A stretch of 64,000 nt of DNA, from contig OY856411.1 of the NCBI GenBank assembly GCA_963693085.1, positions 1,353,570,050-1,353,634,049 on the forward strand, given 5' to 3'. Each line of letters begins with the position of its first letter. The first letter of the stretch is position 1. The notes under the pieces are model-generated. The model was not told the origin of the DNA. It saw nothing but the letters and a program-made list of their open reading frames with translations, and ran no database searches. This DNA is from Alisma plantago-aquatica. Taxonomy: Eukaryota; Streptophyta; Magnoliopsida; Alismatales; Alismataceae. Below, one piece after another: positions 10,823 to 21,392 of this stretch. A program made the position numbers and the translations under genes.

Positions 10823-11520
10823 TGTTGGCGTATATGCACATAAAGCCATTCCAAGTGATTGCATGGAGTCGTATATTAATTAATCAATTAATGTGATTAT
10901 TTGGTTAATTAATGAATTCCGGAATATTCTAATTAATCCACGAGCGTTTTAATTAACACAACGTTTCTGTTTACCGATGGGTTTAGGAAACCCTATTTCC
11001 CTTCGTATCCTGTTTAAAGGAGGATTGACGTCCAATATCTATATAAGATAGATAGAGGCTTTTCAATTTATGCTCACACACATAAACCCTAGCCATCATC
11101 GTCCTTAGGAGAGAAACGCGCCGCTAGCACGCCTCCGTAGAGACACAACTCCTTCCCGTCGGCTTGGGAAGCGCGACGTGGAGTTCCGTCTGTCCGCGTG
11201 GACGAAGTAGAGATGCATACGCCTTGACGCCTACGTTCGGAGGATGTCGACGGACACCTGTACGCGCTACGAGCGGCATACATCACTGCCACAAAGGAGC
11301 GTCGCCAGATCAACCTATGACAGTGAATAGGAGAGAAGTTCTTTCCGTGTAGGTCAGCAGCATTGCACTGTCGTGCAGCGGGACATCTCCGGACTTGCTC
11401 CACGATAAGGTATATCCCGTAAACACTCCTTCCAAATACGTTGTTATCGACGAGATCCTATTTCAGGTTGTGTGATTTTTATTTCTTCCGCCGCACATGT
11501 TTTCTCCACAAAACCCAACA
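10823..11520 (+). repeat. 3' LTR (type A) of the composite Angela element
   Basis: 698 bp, TGTTGG...CCAACA, gap-free partner of 122-819 at about 92% identity. Its TATA box is at 11040-11046. It is followed by the TAATC duplication at 11521-11525. Confidence 0.93.
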
Positions 11521-11525
11521 TAATC

Positions 11526-12668
11526 CATATCATATCATCTTGCAGAGCTAGATGAAAAAGGCAACATAAGGTTTGTACTCACATACTAAACAATTGAAGA
11601 TTATTAATAATTTAACTCATTTTCATACAATCTACTGTTTAACGGAAGTACCCACTCACCCTAAGGTGTGAAAACACCTTAAAAATGCAGCACATGTCTG
11701 AAACTCTCAAATCCATATCAGAACTTTAGCAAAATTAGTAGTTTCTTCTTCCTTTCAACCCTAAATGAGATCTGTTGTAGGTAGAAGACAAAGGTCAGAG
11801 GTTAACCCAACCTCAAATTCATTGGACTAGGGATTCCAAGCTAGGGGAAATAAGGAGGAGGAAGAATCAATAGATAAAACTACTTACCAAGTCAAATATA
11901 TAGCAACCCTTTTGGGTTTCTACCGTTCTTCACGTTCTTCCCCAAGAATCACCCCAAAAATTGCCCTCCAAGTTGCCCTCTCATTGAGCAAGTTGTCTGA
12001 GATGATAGGGGATCAAATCGCAGTTCCAACACACTTCATTATGATGAAAATAGATAAGTATTGCTCGGGATATGATTGTTTTACGATTTGCTGTCATGGG
12101 CACCGTCAGCCGCGGTCGCGGTATCGACACACCATCGGCCGTGATCCTAGCATCACGCGTCACGGTGTTGACACAGCGTCACTGTCGTGGTGTCGAAGCA
12201 GCATCGGTCGTGGTCCTAGCATTGCAAGTCCCAATGCCGATGCAGCGTCGCGGTCGGGGTGTCGACGTAACATCGCGGGTCGCGGTGCTCTATATATGTT
12301 TATGAAAAACGGCATAACTCTCTCATTTTAATACCGATTTGGTTCATTCTTTTTTTTCATAATTGAATTCTCTAAAATCATACAATATTATTTTTATAAT
12401 ATTCTCTAATAAAAAATTATTTTTTAATTATTTCCTCTAATGTCATTAACTCTCTTCTTGCACACATATATGGGTTAATGATATATTAACCCCAACTCAG
12501 ATCTTTATAGTATGCTTAATTCATGATTATGAGTTGTCCAAACAAGTATTTAAGGTTACCAAAGTTAATATAAAGCACAACATAGAATATTAAGAACAGA
12601 ACATGATAAGCATTAAGATTATCTTAAAACTCGAGGATTACCAGCAAAGCTAGGAACGGGTTGTAACA
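11526..12668 (-). mobile_element. Ty3-type LTR, right piece
   Basis: This continues the sequence split by the Angela element. Its right edge reads TGTTACAACCC on the minus strand, a common Ty3 LTR start. No coding domain is seen. A GC-rich, internally repeated block lies at about 12100-12300. The other end of this LTR is outside the window, so neither its length nor its target duplication can be checked. Confidence 0.5.
12105..12295. repeat. GC-rich degenerate repeat block
   Basis: About 190 bp with recurring GTCGCGGT and TCGAC motifs in otherwise AT-rich DNA. Two longer copies resemble CATCGG(C/T)CGTG(A/G)TCCTAGCAT, about 60-65 bases apart. It is probably part of the LTR regulatory region. 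A satellite-like origin is possible but the block is short. Confidence 0.55.
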
Positions 12669-12673
12669 CCATG

Positions 12674-13430
12674 TGACCAATTCAAGAGCCCAACTGAGTG
12701 ACTAGGAGGAAAGTTATTGGTTCAAGTGTTGAACCGATCAACCCAAAGTGGTTCAAGCACAAATATTCACCAACATGTTGTCGCATATGATGCAAAACTT
12801 AGGTGGTAGTAATTTCTTGTAGCTCTAAGGAATTATAAATATATGATCATAACCATCACTTGTGTTTATAATTTCACTTCTTCATTATAGTTATCTCATA
12901 TACATGATATGTACTATAAGTATGCGGTGATTGGATATGTATATGTTTTATATTAAATTTATCAATCAAACACATTGTCTTAGATGATTTTCATTAGTAA
13001 CACACATGAAAAGCTTGATCGACTAAGTGTGGGCTTGCCAAGAAGGGTGCATTAGTATCATGTTGGCTTTTGGGTTAGGCTTAACTAGGTGATCTTAAAG
13101 GGATTAAGTGACTAGAAGCATTCAAATGGACTATGGAAAAGAGTTGTGCATACCATCTATCCAAGAACTGTATGAGATGCAATTGGCAAAATTTGTCTAC
13201 CGTAATAATTGGTTATGAACATTGGTGTTGGCCGGTCATTAATTCAATTATTTTAGGTTTTATCTCACTAGAAGATGTATGTTATGATCTTCCAAATTGG
13301 TAGTGAGGGCTATCAATTTGAACAAAATAGAGGGAGTGATAATTACTTAAAGGCCTAATTAATATCGTCTATATTGTCAAATCAAATTAAATTTGTTTTG
13401 ACAAAGTTGCAAATTTTCTTTTTTAGAATC
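12674..13430 (+). mobile_element. Angela leader fragment
   Basis: It matches the leader of the composite element (about 1740-2460) and that of the minus-strand element (28672-29500). Shared landmarks are the GGTGGTAGTAATT block near 12800, the TATAAGTATG(C/T)GG block near 12915 and the GATCGACTAAG block near 13018. It ends at the AG that precedes gag in the other copies, exactly where similarity stops. No gag, LTR or primer site accompanies it. Confidence 0.72.
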
Positions 13431-13439
13431 TATTCATAT

Positions 13440-14660
13440 TGATATAACTAATAATGAGAAGGAAAAGATTTTTTCCAATATTAATGTTTTAACTAGGATG
13501 ATCCCTTATTATTTTGAATATGCTCAGGCAACTTATATCAGAGGTGCATTTTAGAATAGGAGTTACCAAATATCCTTTATGAATGTGATGCCTCACCTTA
13601 TGGTGGGAATCTAGGTGGAAACAAAACTGTCACCAAGGTACTACAAACTAGGTTCTGCTGGCCTACTCTATTCAAATATTCTCAAGCCTCTGTTAAGTCT
13701 TACAACAAATGCTAAAGGACCAGTAACATATCAAGGAGGAATGAGATGTTGGTATCTAACTAAAAAAAGTCAAAATCTTTGACGTACGGGGGATTGATTG
13801 CATGGGCCACTTTCCACATCATGTGGAAAAAAAATATCTTGGTCATAGTAGACTATGTATCCATGTGAGTGGTAGTTGCTACAATCCCCAATTTTGATTC
13901 AAAAGCCATGATGAGGTTTTTTGAGAAGACTATCTTTCCGCGATATGAGGTCCCAACAATTGTCATTAGTGATGATGGATCCCACATCATATAGAGCCAA
14001 TTTGAAGCCCTCCTTAGAAATATTTGGGTGAAAGTACAAGGTCACCACCCCTTACCAACCACAAACATCTTATCCAATTGAAATGTCAAATACATAGATC
14101 AATTATATCCTTGAGAAGATAGTTTGCAAGACAAGAAAGGATTGGTCAAAAAATCTTGATGATGATTTATTTGTGTACCAAATATCCTACAAGACACCAA
14201 TAGGGTGTACACAAATCTGACACGACACCTATAGAGACCACTCACTATTTAGTTAATACATGGAAAATAGTGCCACCTATCTGGGGAGCTGGAACAAAAG
14301 TTCTTCTAGTCAATTAAATTGCTTAACATGGGCAAGTAGAATCCTACAACTCTATGAGCTTGAGAATTTTGGTTGCATAAGAGAATGCTTTTTGTTGTAT
14401 AGATTACACCAAGGTGTGCCATGACTCACTCATAAAAAGAAAGGATGTCAGTGAATTCTCCTTTTCAATAATTCCATCAGGATGTTTCCTTGTAAATTAA
14501 GGTATGTATCATCTGGGCCCTTCATTTCCACTAAGATATACCCATTAGGCATGATGAATTTGTTTAGTGACAAGTCAGGTATGTTCCATGTGACTGGCCA
14601 TAGAGAGAAGAGATATTATGAAGACAAAATGTTCACCAGAAGAGCTTATTTGTAGCTTGT
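13440..14660 (+). pseudogene. Athila/Tat-type Ty3 integrase relic
   Basis: Broken by stops and frameshifts but clear by motif. An integrase zinc-binding stretch (about 13570-13745) ends in CQRT-like and NISRRNEM-like residues. A core starts with a GIDCMG motif near 13790 and continues with ISDDGS near 13965 and an Ile-Glu-Met-Ser-Asn stretch near 14075 holding the third acid. A C-terminal part near 14480-14620 reads like FPCKLR and HVTGHREKRYYED. The AGTGCTTCATAGGAGGCATCCC segment near 14720 resembles the typical sequence after Athila/Tat pol. It would insert element cDNA. There is no start codon or upstream RT. Confidence 0.72.
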
Positions 14661-15207
14661 TGAATACTCAAGCCAAAACTGAGAACAAAAAAAGGAATTC
14701 AAGATAAAGACTATAATATAGTGCTTCATAGGAGGCATCCCAAGGATCTATAGACCCCTCTACAATTTTGATTCCTATTTAAACTTGGTTTTTGTTTTCA
14801 ATTTTAGTACTTTTTAGTTTTTCTTTATTCTTTAACAATGGTTTGTCAAATGCAATTTTATATTTGCTAACATTAGTGTAAGAAGAATAAAATAAGTTGT
14901 TGATGTGGTGATAATAGGAGCTTCATTGGGTAAATATAGAACAGTCTTCATCGATGGTTGAAGATTTTATCTTCTTCGGTAATTAATGCCTACACCCTCA
15001 TCAGAGATCAAGGCTTGTCACTCCATTGGACTATCTAACTCTGAACACCCATCAATTCCCTAAATCAGATAATAATTGGAGTTTTCTTAGACAAAACCAT
15101 TGAAGGTTCTACATGGTCTTAGAATATCCATTGGTCACCAAGGGTCAAGCCCCCATCAATTGACGTTACTCTTGACCTCAATCAAAGTAACCTCATCACA
15201 CCATTAG
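14661..15207. other. No gene seen; probable post-pol tail of the Athila/Tat relic
   Basis: AT-rich, with a TTTAGTTTTTC-rich run near 14790-14840. It follows the integrase relic, so it is probably 3' untranslated or LTR sequence of the same element. No LTR edge or polypurine tract was found. Confidence 0.35.
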
Positions 15208-15459
15208 GAGACACCATTTACTATTCATCCATCAGAGGATATACCAAATCAAGAAACCATTGACGATATCATTTACAAGACTCTTATTGATAGAACAATA
15301 TTTTCATCCTTTTCCATCTGTGAGACCCTAGAGTATCATCATAGTTCAAAAGGAAAAGAACCCATCACAGATGGTGAGTTAGAAAAATTCCCTGTCAACA
15401 ACATTATAGATTTCATAGGGGGTAGGGGGTCAATACCCTTAAGCCCCAATGATTCTTAG
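15208..15459 (+). other. 83-codon open segment without ATG, unknown
   Basis: A reading frame open from 15208 (stop at 15205) to TAG at 15457, with no start codon. The peptide is acidic and polar; a run reads ETIDDIIYKTLIDRT. It does not match a family I recognise. It could be a surviving piece of an extra frame in the neighbouring Ty3 relic, or chance. Confidence 0.25.
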
Positions 15460-15807
15460 CCACGATGAAGAGGCTAGGACGAGATGTTGACTCTAGGTTT
15501 AAATTGACCAAACCCTAGTTTTGATGATGACTACACTATTCCAAATAATTGTGTCTAATGCTTCTACTAGGTATAAATACACTCCAAAAGAACTAACTTA
15601 CGCATCTCAAATTGGAGAAAAGACAAGTCAAAATTAATGCAAGAGTACTTTTGTGGAATATGGTGTAAATCCATTAGAATAATGTTGTAAATCACTTGTA
15701 ATGATTGTATGACTTCTAACTAGGCTTAGAAAAAATTTGGATCACTTAAATCGAATATTTAAGCACTTTAATGATATTTTTCAAAATTCATTATAGGATG
15801 TTTGTCG

Positions 15808-15826
15808 GTCGAGTTACAAACTCGAC
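15808..15826. repeat. Perfect inverted repeat with TCGAG arms
   Basis: Eight-base arms GTCGAGTT and AACTCGAC surround ACA. Related half-sites (ACTCGAC, GGTCGAGTT) recur at 15891, 15949, 15992 and 19396, so it belongs to a family of reiterated sites in or near this LTR. Confidence 0.8.
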
Positions 15827-16161
15827 TGATCCCTTGATGGAACTTGAAAATGTCATTGGTTTAGTAAAGTTACACACTCACATAACTCGACTGATCCCTA
15901 CACTAAATAAAAACCAATTTAATTGATCAGTAGAGTTTCATCCAGGATAAACTCGACCAATGGTTCAAATTGGCTTTGTCAAATAGTGCAATCGGTCGAG
16001 TTACCTTTATTGATACTCGATCAATCACATTGTATGAAAAGTACATAAAAGTGTTTCTAGCCGTTGGAATGTTGCAAAACTCGAAAAAAGATCTGTTGCA
16101 ACATCCTAAATGGCTAGTATTCATCCTTAAGTGTTCCCAAAGGCTTCTAGGCATCCCCAAG

Positions 16162-16168
16162 TATAAAT
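16162..16168 (+). promoter_or_regulatory. TATA box of the SIRE-type 5' LTR
   Basis: TATAAAT in AAGTATAAATAGGACCCC. In the paired 3' LTR the site reads AATAAATAGGACCCC near 20572, so the box is damaged in that copy. Confidence 0.55.
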
Positions 16169-16994
16169 AGGACCCCTTGGGCTTCATCCCATAGTTAGAC
16201 AAGCACTATGAAGGCCCCTATCTATAATTGAGTGCCTCCTACAACATCCTCTCACAATCTTTAAGATAAATGACTTGCATCATCCATTAGGGTAAGTAGG
16301 ATATTTGTAAGAGTGCTAGTCCTACATGTATATCTTGAGGGGATCTCACTTCCACCCCTCACAATCTCTTTTTCAAACCTGAAGATGAAGGTTCTCTCTC
16401 TATTGGTTAAGAGAGGTGAATAAGAACAAGGGAAGGAGTCCCTTGGTGAAGAGGTTCAAGGTGGAATACATGGAGCCAGAGTGGGTAAGTCCTTGGTGAA
16501 AGCTTCTCCTTGACTAAGTGAAGTCCAAGGTTGAAGATCCAAGAAGAGTGGGTAATTCCATCAAGGTCAAAGACCTGTTCAAGAGTGGGTAAGTCCTTGG
16601 TGAAGGAAGAAGACTCATTGCAAAGTGGGTAAGTCCTTGGGTAGGTTCAAGACTCTTGGCTTGGAGAGGTAAGTCATTTGGAAGGTCATTTATTGTACCT
16701 CTTATGATGAACATAAGATTGCAATGGTTAAGAAATCTTAGAGGTTGACCACTCTAGGTATTGGACTGACATACTTCTAATTTGAAGTATGGAACCACTC
16801 TACATAGCTTATTAATTGGTGCATGTTCAATCTCTCTCATCCTTGCTATGTGTGTTTAGTTGCACATCAAATTCCCATATTATCAACCTTATCTTATAAT
16901 GTATCTTGAAGGTATAATGAATTTTTTTAATGTGCATTCAACTCTATTCACCCCCCTCTAGAGCATTCAATCACCCATCCTAGGATGCAATAAC

Positions 16995-17006
16995 TGGTAT
17001 CAGAGT
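16995..17006 (+). other. Primer-binding site of the SIRE-type element
   Basis: TGGTATCAGAGT, two bases after the 5' LTR. It differs from the initiator-tRNA consensus only in the last base. Confidence 0.75.
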
Positions 17007-17043
17007 GGGTATCCTCCAAGAATACTTCCACAAGTAGGAGAAT

Positions 17044-18960
17044 ATGGGTGATTATCAAAGTGGGAGATACTTCATCAACCTTCCAATCTTTGACAAGAGT
17101 AACTTGCTCTGTTGGAAGAGAAGGATTCAATTCAACGTCTAAGGAAAAAGTCTTGAGCCATAGAATATGGTGGACCACCCATTCAAGCTGACAGAGAAAA
17201 GGATAGAAGAATGGGATGAAGCTACCATGATGATAGCTACCTTGAATGCAAGAGCAATCATCATCCTCTATGCCTCCATGACCCCAACCTATTCAACCAG
17301 ATTTCTTCTTGTGAGACGACCTATGAGATAGGGAGAAATATTTGCATGACCTATGAAGGGACTCAAAAAAAAGGAAAGCAAACTCTACATGCTCAAGGGC
17401 CTGATTGCGAAATTCAATATGGAGAAGAAGGAGAGGATAGTCGAGATGTACTCAAGCATCAACACCATTGTGGATGGTCTTGCCATTCTATGTCATCCCA
17501 TGGCTAGAGGAGATACAACTCAAAGATCCTTATAACTCTCCCCAAGAGGTGGGAACCCAATGTGACTTCCATTGAATAAGTAAAGTCTCTTAGTGATATC
17601 ACCAATGAAGAGCTCATGGGTCCCATGAAGTCAAACTTGACAAGCAAGATGAAAAAGAAAGAAAAGAAGAAAAAGAGCTCATGAGAAAGAAGAAGACTAA
17701 AATCAAACCTCAAATTGAGGTTGTTGTTGGTCAAGCTTCTCCATCCTCTCAAGTTAAACAAGATGCCATGTACTTCAAGGGTAGACTCTACAAAGGCAAG
17801 TCTTCCTTCTCTACTAGGTGCTTCAAGTGTGGAGAGAAGGGTCACTTCAAGGAAGATTGCCCACAAGAAAAAAAGACCCAGCATCACAAGAGAAGAGAAG
17901 AGATGTAAAAGAAGAAGGACAAATGGTACAAAAGCTCAAGTGAGCCCTCCAACTCAAGCTCAAGTGTCTCCTCCAACTCAAGCTCAAGTGAAGAATCAAG
18001 TGGATCATCTAGCTTAAGCTCTAGTGATGAAGAAGAATGCCATTTTGCTCTTATGGCTTCAACAAATGAAGATTCAAATGAGTTAAATCTAAACTCTTTA
18101 GATAAAGAACATTTAATTGCTATCATCAATGCTATTCATACCTCTCTTAAGTCTTCTAAAAAGAAAGGGAAAAAGCTTTCTTGAAATGTTGATAACTTGC
18201 ATGTAGAATTAGATGATCTTGAACATTCTAATACTTGTTCACTTGATGTTAAAAATGCATGTCTTAGTCAAGTAGATGATCTTAAACTTGAAAATGCTAG
18301 CTTTCTTAAGAAGATTAGATTTACAGAAGCTCAACCTCTTATGCATAATTTTATTGAAGAGCATAGTAATACTGCTAATTCTCTTAAGCTTGATATTGAA
18401 GTTCTGAAATATGAAAACCTGAACAATGATTAGGCTTTGCAAGGTTTAGAATATGAAAATAGGATCTATTATTCTAAGGTTGCTATGTTTGAAAATGAAA
18501 ATACTTCCTTGCTTGCTGAAATCAATGTTCTTGAATCTTGTCTAGTTCTACTAGTAGAGAGAATAATGTTGATGCTCTTCATCTTGATAGAGATTCTTAT
18601 TTGCCTAAATCTCTTTGCTTAGAAAATGATCGTATGCATGCTAGAGATGATATCAATCATTTTTTTCTACTATTACTTCTCTTATGCATGATAATCATAG
18701 TTTGAAATCTTCTTTTTAAAGATTCTTAGTTGGTAAAAAGAATCTACATGATATCCTACACCATACTACTAAACAAATTGGTAGATATGGTTTAGGGCAT
18801 GATAGTAGCCAAAGGAACAACATAGGTAAAGGACCTCCAATCTTCAATGGAGAATCATCTAGTTCCAAGTCTATAGGCACATGAAAATATTGCAATGAGA
18901 TTGTCCATTATTTTACTATTGTCCTTATAGGAAATAACTGAAGAGAAATAGGACTTGGGT
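17044..18960 (+). pseudogene. SIRE/Maximus-type gag pseudogene
   Basis: Starts at ATG 17044 (Met-Gly-Asp-Tyr) and runs through stops and frame changes. A CCHC zinc knuckle CFKCGEKGHFKEDC is encoded at 17819-17860. It is followed by a serine-rich acidic stretch to about 18060, where the DNA repeats a CAACTCAAGCTCAAGTG unit at 17949 and 17973. A leucine-rich, coiled-coil-like region spans about 18190-18620. Near 18950 a TWVAKLTPLDPRT stretch resembles the end of SIRE-type gag. Gag forms the particle that packages element RNA. This copy is interrupted at least near 17140, 17530 and 18430 and is not functional. Confidence 0.75.
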
Positions 18961-20424
18961 TGCTAAACTGACCCCTCTGGACCCAAGAACATGATTGGGG
19001 ACCATCTCATCTTTCTTCTTGTAGGTATCTTTCTAATGGATTGACATGAGATATGGATTTGCAAGTTAACTTCTCAATCCACATGAAACAAGAAAGGTGA
19101 TATGTGTATGGGTGGAAACAAGTGAAAAAGCAATGGTAAGCAAAAAGGTAATGCTATTCTTGCTCATATTCGAACATATTGTGTTTTGCCAAGTTAGTGT
19201 GCACTATAATGTGGTTTTTGAGTCAAAATTGATATAGTGTGATTTTCATCACTTTCTTACTAAAAAATTCTTCTAATGCTTTTATAGTGCATTACTAACT
19301 TGCCTAAAAATGTTTGGATATGGTTTATATCTTTATCATGCCTCTAGATATGTTTTATATATATATATATATGTGTTTTTTGTCAGCAACATTGTCGGTC
19401 GAGTTTGTCCTGATAGAAACTCAAATGATAGGCACCAATGCGTGTTTCCAACTTCTGTTATCAATTGACTTAGTCTTGATAGTAACTCGACCAATGGCAC
19501 TATGCACAGAATACACAGTTGGATTCTTGAATGAGAATTTCCCTCTCAGTTACATTTTCTCAACCAATAGCCTTATTTTTTGGCATTCCCTTGGTACCTT
19601 TATATGTATGTTGCCATGTTTTACTTTGCCTATCTTTCTTACAACTCTATCTTTCTAATTACTATATTTGGGATCCCACTAATGGTATTCTCATATCTTA
19701 CAATTACTTGGTTTGAGTTGTTTTGTAGGTTTTGATGATGATCTTTTTGAATCTCTAGTTGTCTCTAAAATGCTTTCGATGTGCTCCAACTTGATACATC
19801 TATCTAGTTGTATATCTTGTTTTGATACAACCTTGAGGTTCTTAGTGGTAATCATCTTTTGGTTATGATTCATATGTGATAGTGAGCTATATTTTTTCAT
19901 GTTTCTAAAATTGCATATCTCTTTCGTTGGATATATGACTACATCTAGTCATAGCTTTCTCTTTAATTTGTGTATCCCTTACTATGATCTAGATCCTACT
20001 AGTAGTCCTAACTTGTGATATCATCTACTAGTAGTTCTGATACATGTAGTTCTATCCTTTCTTATCTTTTCATTAAGTGGTATTGTACTATATGTTATGC
20101 TTATATCTTGTTTGATACTTGTTCAAGCTTGTTCATTGAATTGCATATAAAATATCTTGAGTTGCTTGCATAGCATTGTGATACATGAGATATGGAGCTG
20201 CATTGTATGTAGAAATTGGAGCATCCTTGGAATTTATACAGATTTTTCTCTAGTGTCATATTTTGATGCAAGACTAGTGTTTTTATGTAGAAATGGCCTT
20301 CTGAGAAAGACTCGTTGCTTTTCCATGAGCCCTAACGCTTGGGAAAATTATGTCCTCTTGAGGGTCAAATTCTGATTCATTGTTGTTCTGCAGCATCGTG
20401 AGGGTTAATTTGCATGACAAAAAA
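18961..20424 (+). other. Internal remnant between gag and 3' LTR, no pol
   Basis: AT-rich, with many small frames and no protease, integrase, RT or RNase H motif in any frame. A TCGAGT-containing stretch at 19394-19495 resembles 15805-16020 of the 5' LTR, so part of an LTR or a rearranged copy may lie here. A short TA run sits at 19356-19373. Loss of about 4 kb of pol is inferred from comparison with autonomous SIRE elements. Confidence 0.45.
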
Positions 20425-21392
20425 CTTGACCAATCACAGTATACGAAAAGTGTAGAAAAGTGTTTCTAGCTGTTGGAATGTTGTAAAACTCAAAAAAAAT
20501 ATTTGTTGCAACATCACAAATGGCTAGTATTCATCCTTAAGTGTTCCCAATGGCTTTAGGCATCCCAAACAATAAATAGGACCCCTTGGGCTTCATCCCA
20601 TGGTTAGTCAAGCACTATGAAGATCCCTATCTATAGTTGAGTGCCTCTTAAAGTCTCCTCGCTCTCTAAGCTTAATCACTTGGATCATCAATTAGAGTGA
20701 ATAGGAGATTTGTAAGATAACTAGTCATACATGTATATCTTGTGAGGCTCTCACTTCCACCACCTCTCGATCTCTCTTTCAACCCTGAAGATGAAGGTTC
20801 TCACTCTTCACTAAGAGAGGTGAAGAAGAAGGGAACCTGTCTATTGGTAAAGATGTTCAAGTCCAAAGACTTAGAGCAAGAGTGGGTAAGTCCTTGGTGA
20901 AAGGTTCTCCTTGGCGAAGGTGAAGTCAAAGGATGAAGACCCAAGAGAGTGGGTATTTCCATATAGGTCGAAGACTTGTGCAGAAGTGGTTACGTTCTTG
21001 GTGAAGGAAGAAGACTCCTTGAAAAGTCGGTAAGTCCTTGGGTAGGTTGAAGACTCTTGGCTTGGATAGGTAATTCCTTTGGAAGGTCATGTATTGTAAG
21101 TCTTATGATGAATAAAAGAGTTCAATGGACAAGAAATCCAAAAGGTTGACCTCTCTAGGTAGTGGACTGACATACTTCTGGTTTGAAGTATGGAGCCACT
21201 CTGCATAGATTATTGATTGGTGCATGTTCAATCTTTGTAATCCTTGCTATGTATCTTTAGTAACATCAAATTACCATATTAACAACCTTATCTTATCATA
21301 TATCTTGAAGGTCTAATTAATTTTGATTAAGCAAATTTAGTTCTATTCACCCCCCCTCTAGAGCATCCAATCACCCATCCTAGCATCCTACA
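20425..21392 (+). repeat. 3' LTR of the SIRE-type element (paired part)
   Basis: Paired with 16005-16992. Shared landmarks are the TGGCTAGTATTCATCC block (16112 and 20521), the AGGACCCCTTGGGCTTC block, repeated GTGGGTAAGTCCTTGG segments, and the C-run plus CTCTAGAGCAT near the end. The start of this LTR further left is not resolved. Confidence 0.72.

Larger units (their letters stand above)
122..11520 (+). mobile_element. Composite Ty1/copia Angela-type retrotransposon
   Basis: A complete element with 698-bp LTRs at both ends, TG...CA termini (TGTTGG/CCAACA), a methionine-tRNA type primer site at 821, a long leader, a gag-protease-integrase-RT-RNase H reading frame, and a polypurine tract at 10822. 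The domain order with integrase before RT identifies Ty1/copia. Protein motifs and the ~1.6-kb leader fit the Angela/BARE lineage. It is not a simple element. After pol there is a first polypurine tract and the start of a different LTR (6453-6901 and 10129 to about 10785), then a second polypurine tract and the true 3' LTR. A 3.2-kb solo LTR is nested inside that foreign LTR piece. Confidence 0.88.
15485..16992 (+). repeat. 5' LTR of the SIRE-type element
   Basis: About 1.5 kb. The segment from about 16005 to 16992 is clearly paired with 20425-21392. The first 500 bases have no clear partner, so the left edge depends on the TG start and the near-matching flank. It contains a TATA box at 16162 and TCGAGT/ACTCGA repeats at 15805-16025. 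Confidence 0.68.
15485..21392 (+). mobile_element. SIRE/Maximus-type copia element lacking pol
   Basis: 5' LTR, primer site, gag pseudogene and a 3' LTR are recognisable, but no integrase, RT or RNase H is present. Proposed ends are TGTTGACTCT at 15485 and CCTACA at 21392, flanked by CGAGA (15480-15484) and CAAGA (21393-21397), a target duplication with one mismatch. SIRE assignment rests on the C-rich ACCCCCCTCTAGAG near the LTR ends, the gag starting Met-Gly-Asp-Tyr, and a serine-rich, coiled-coil-rich gag tail. Its 5' edge is less certain than its 3' edge. Confidence 0.65.
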
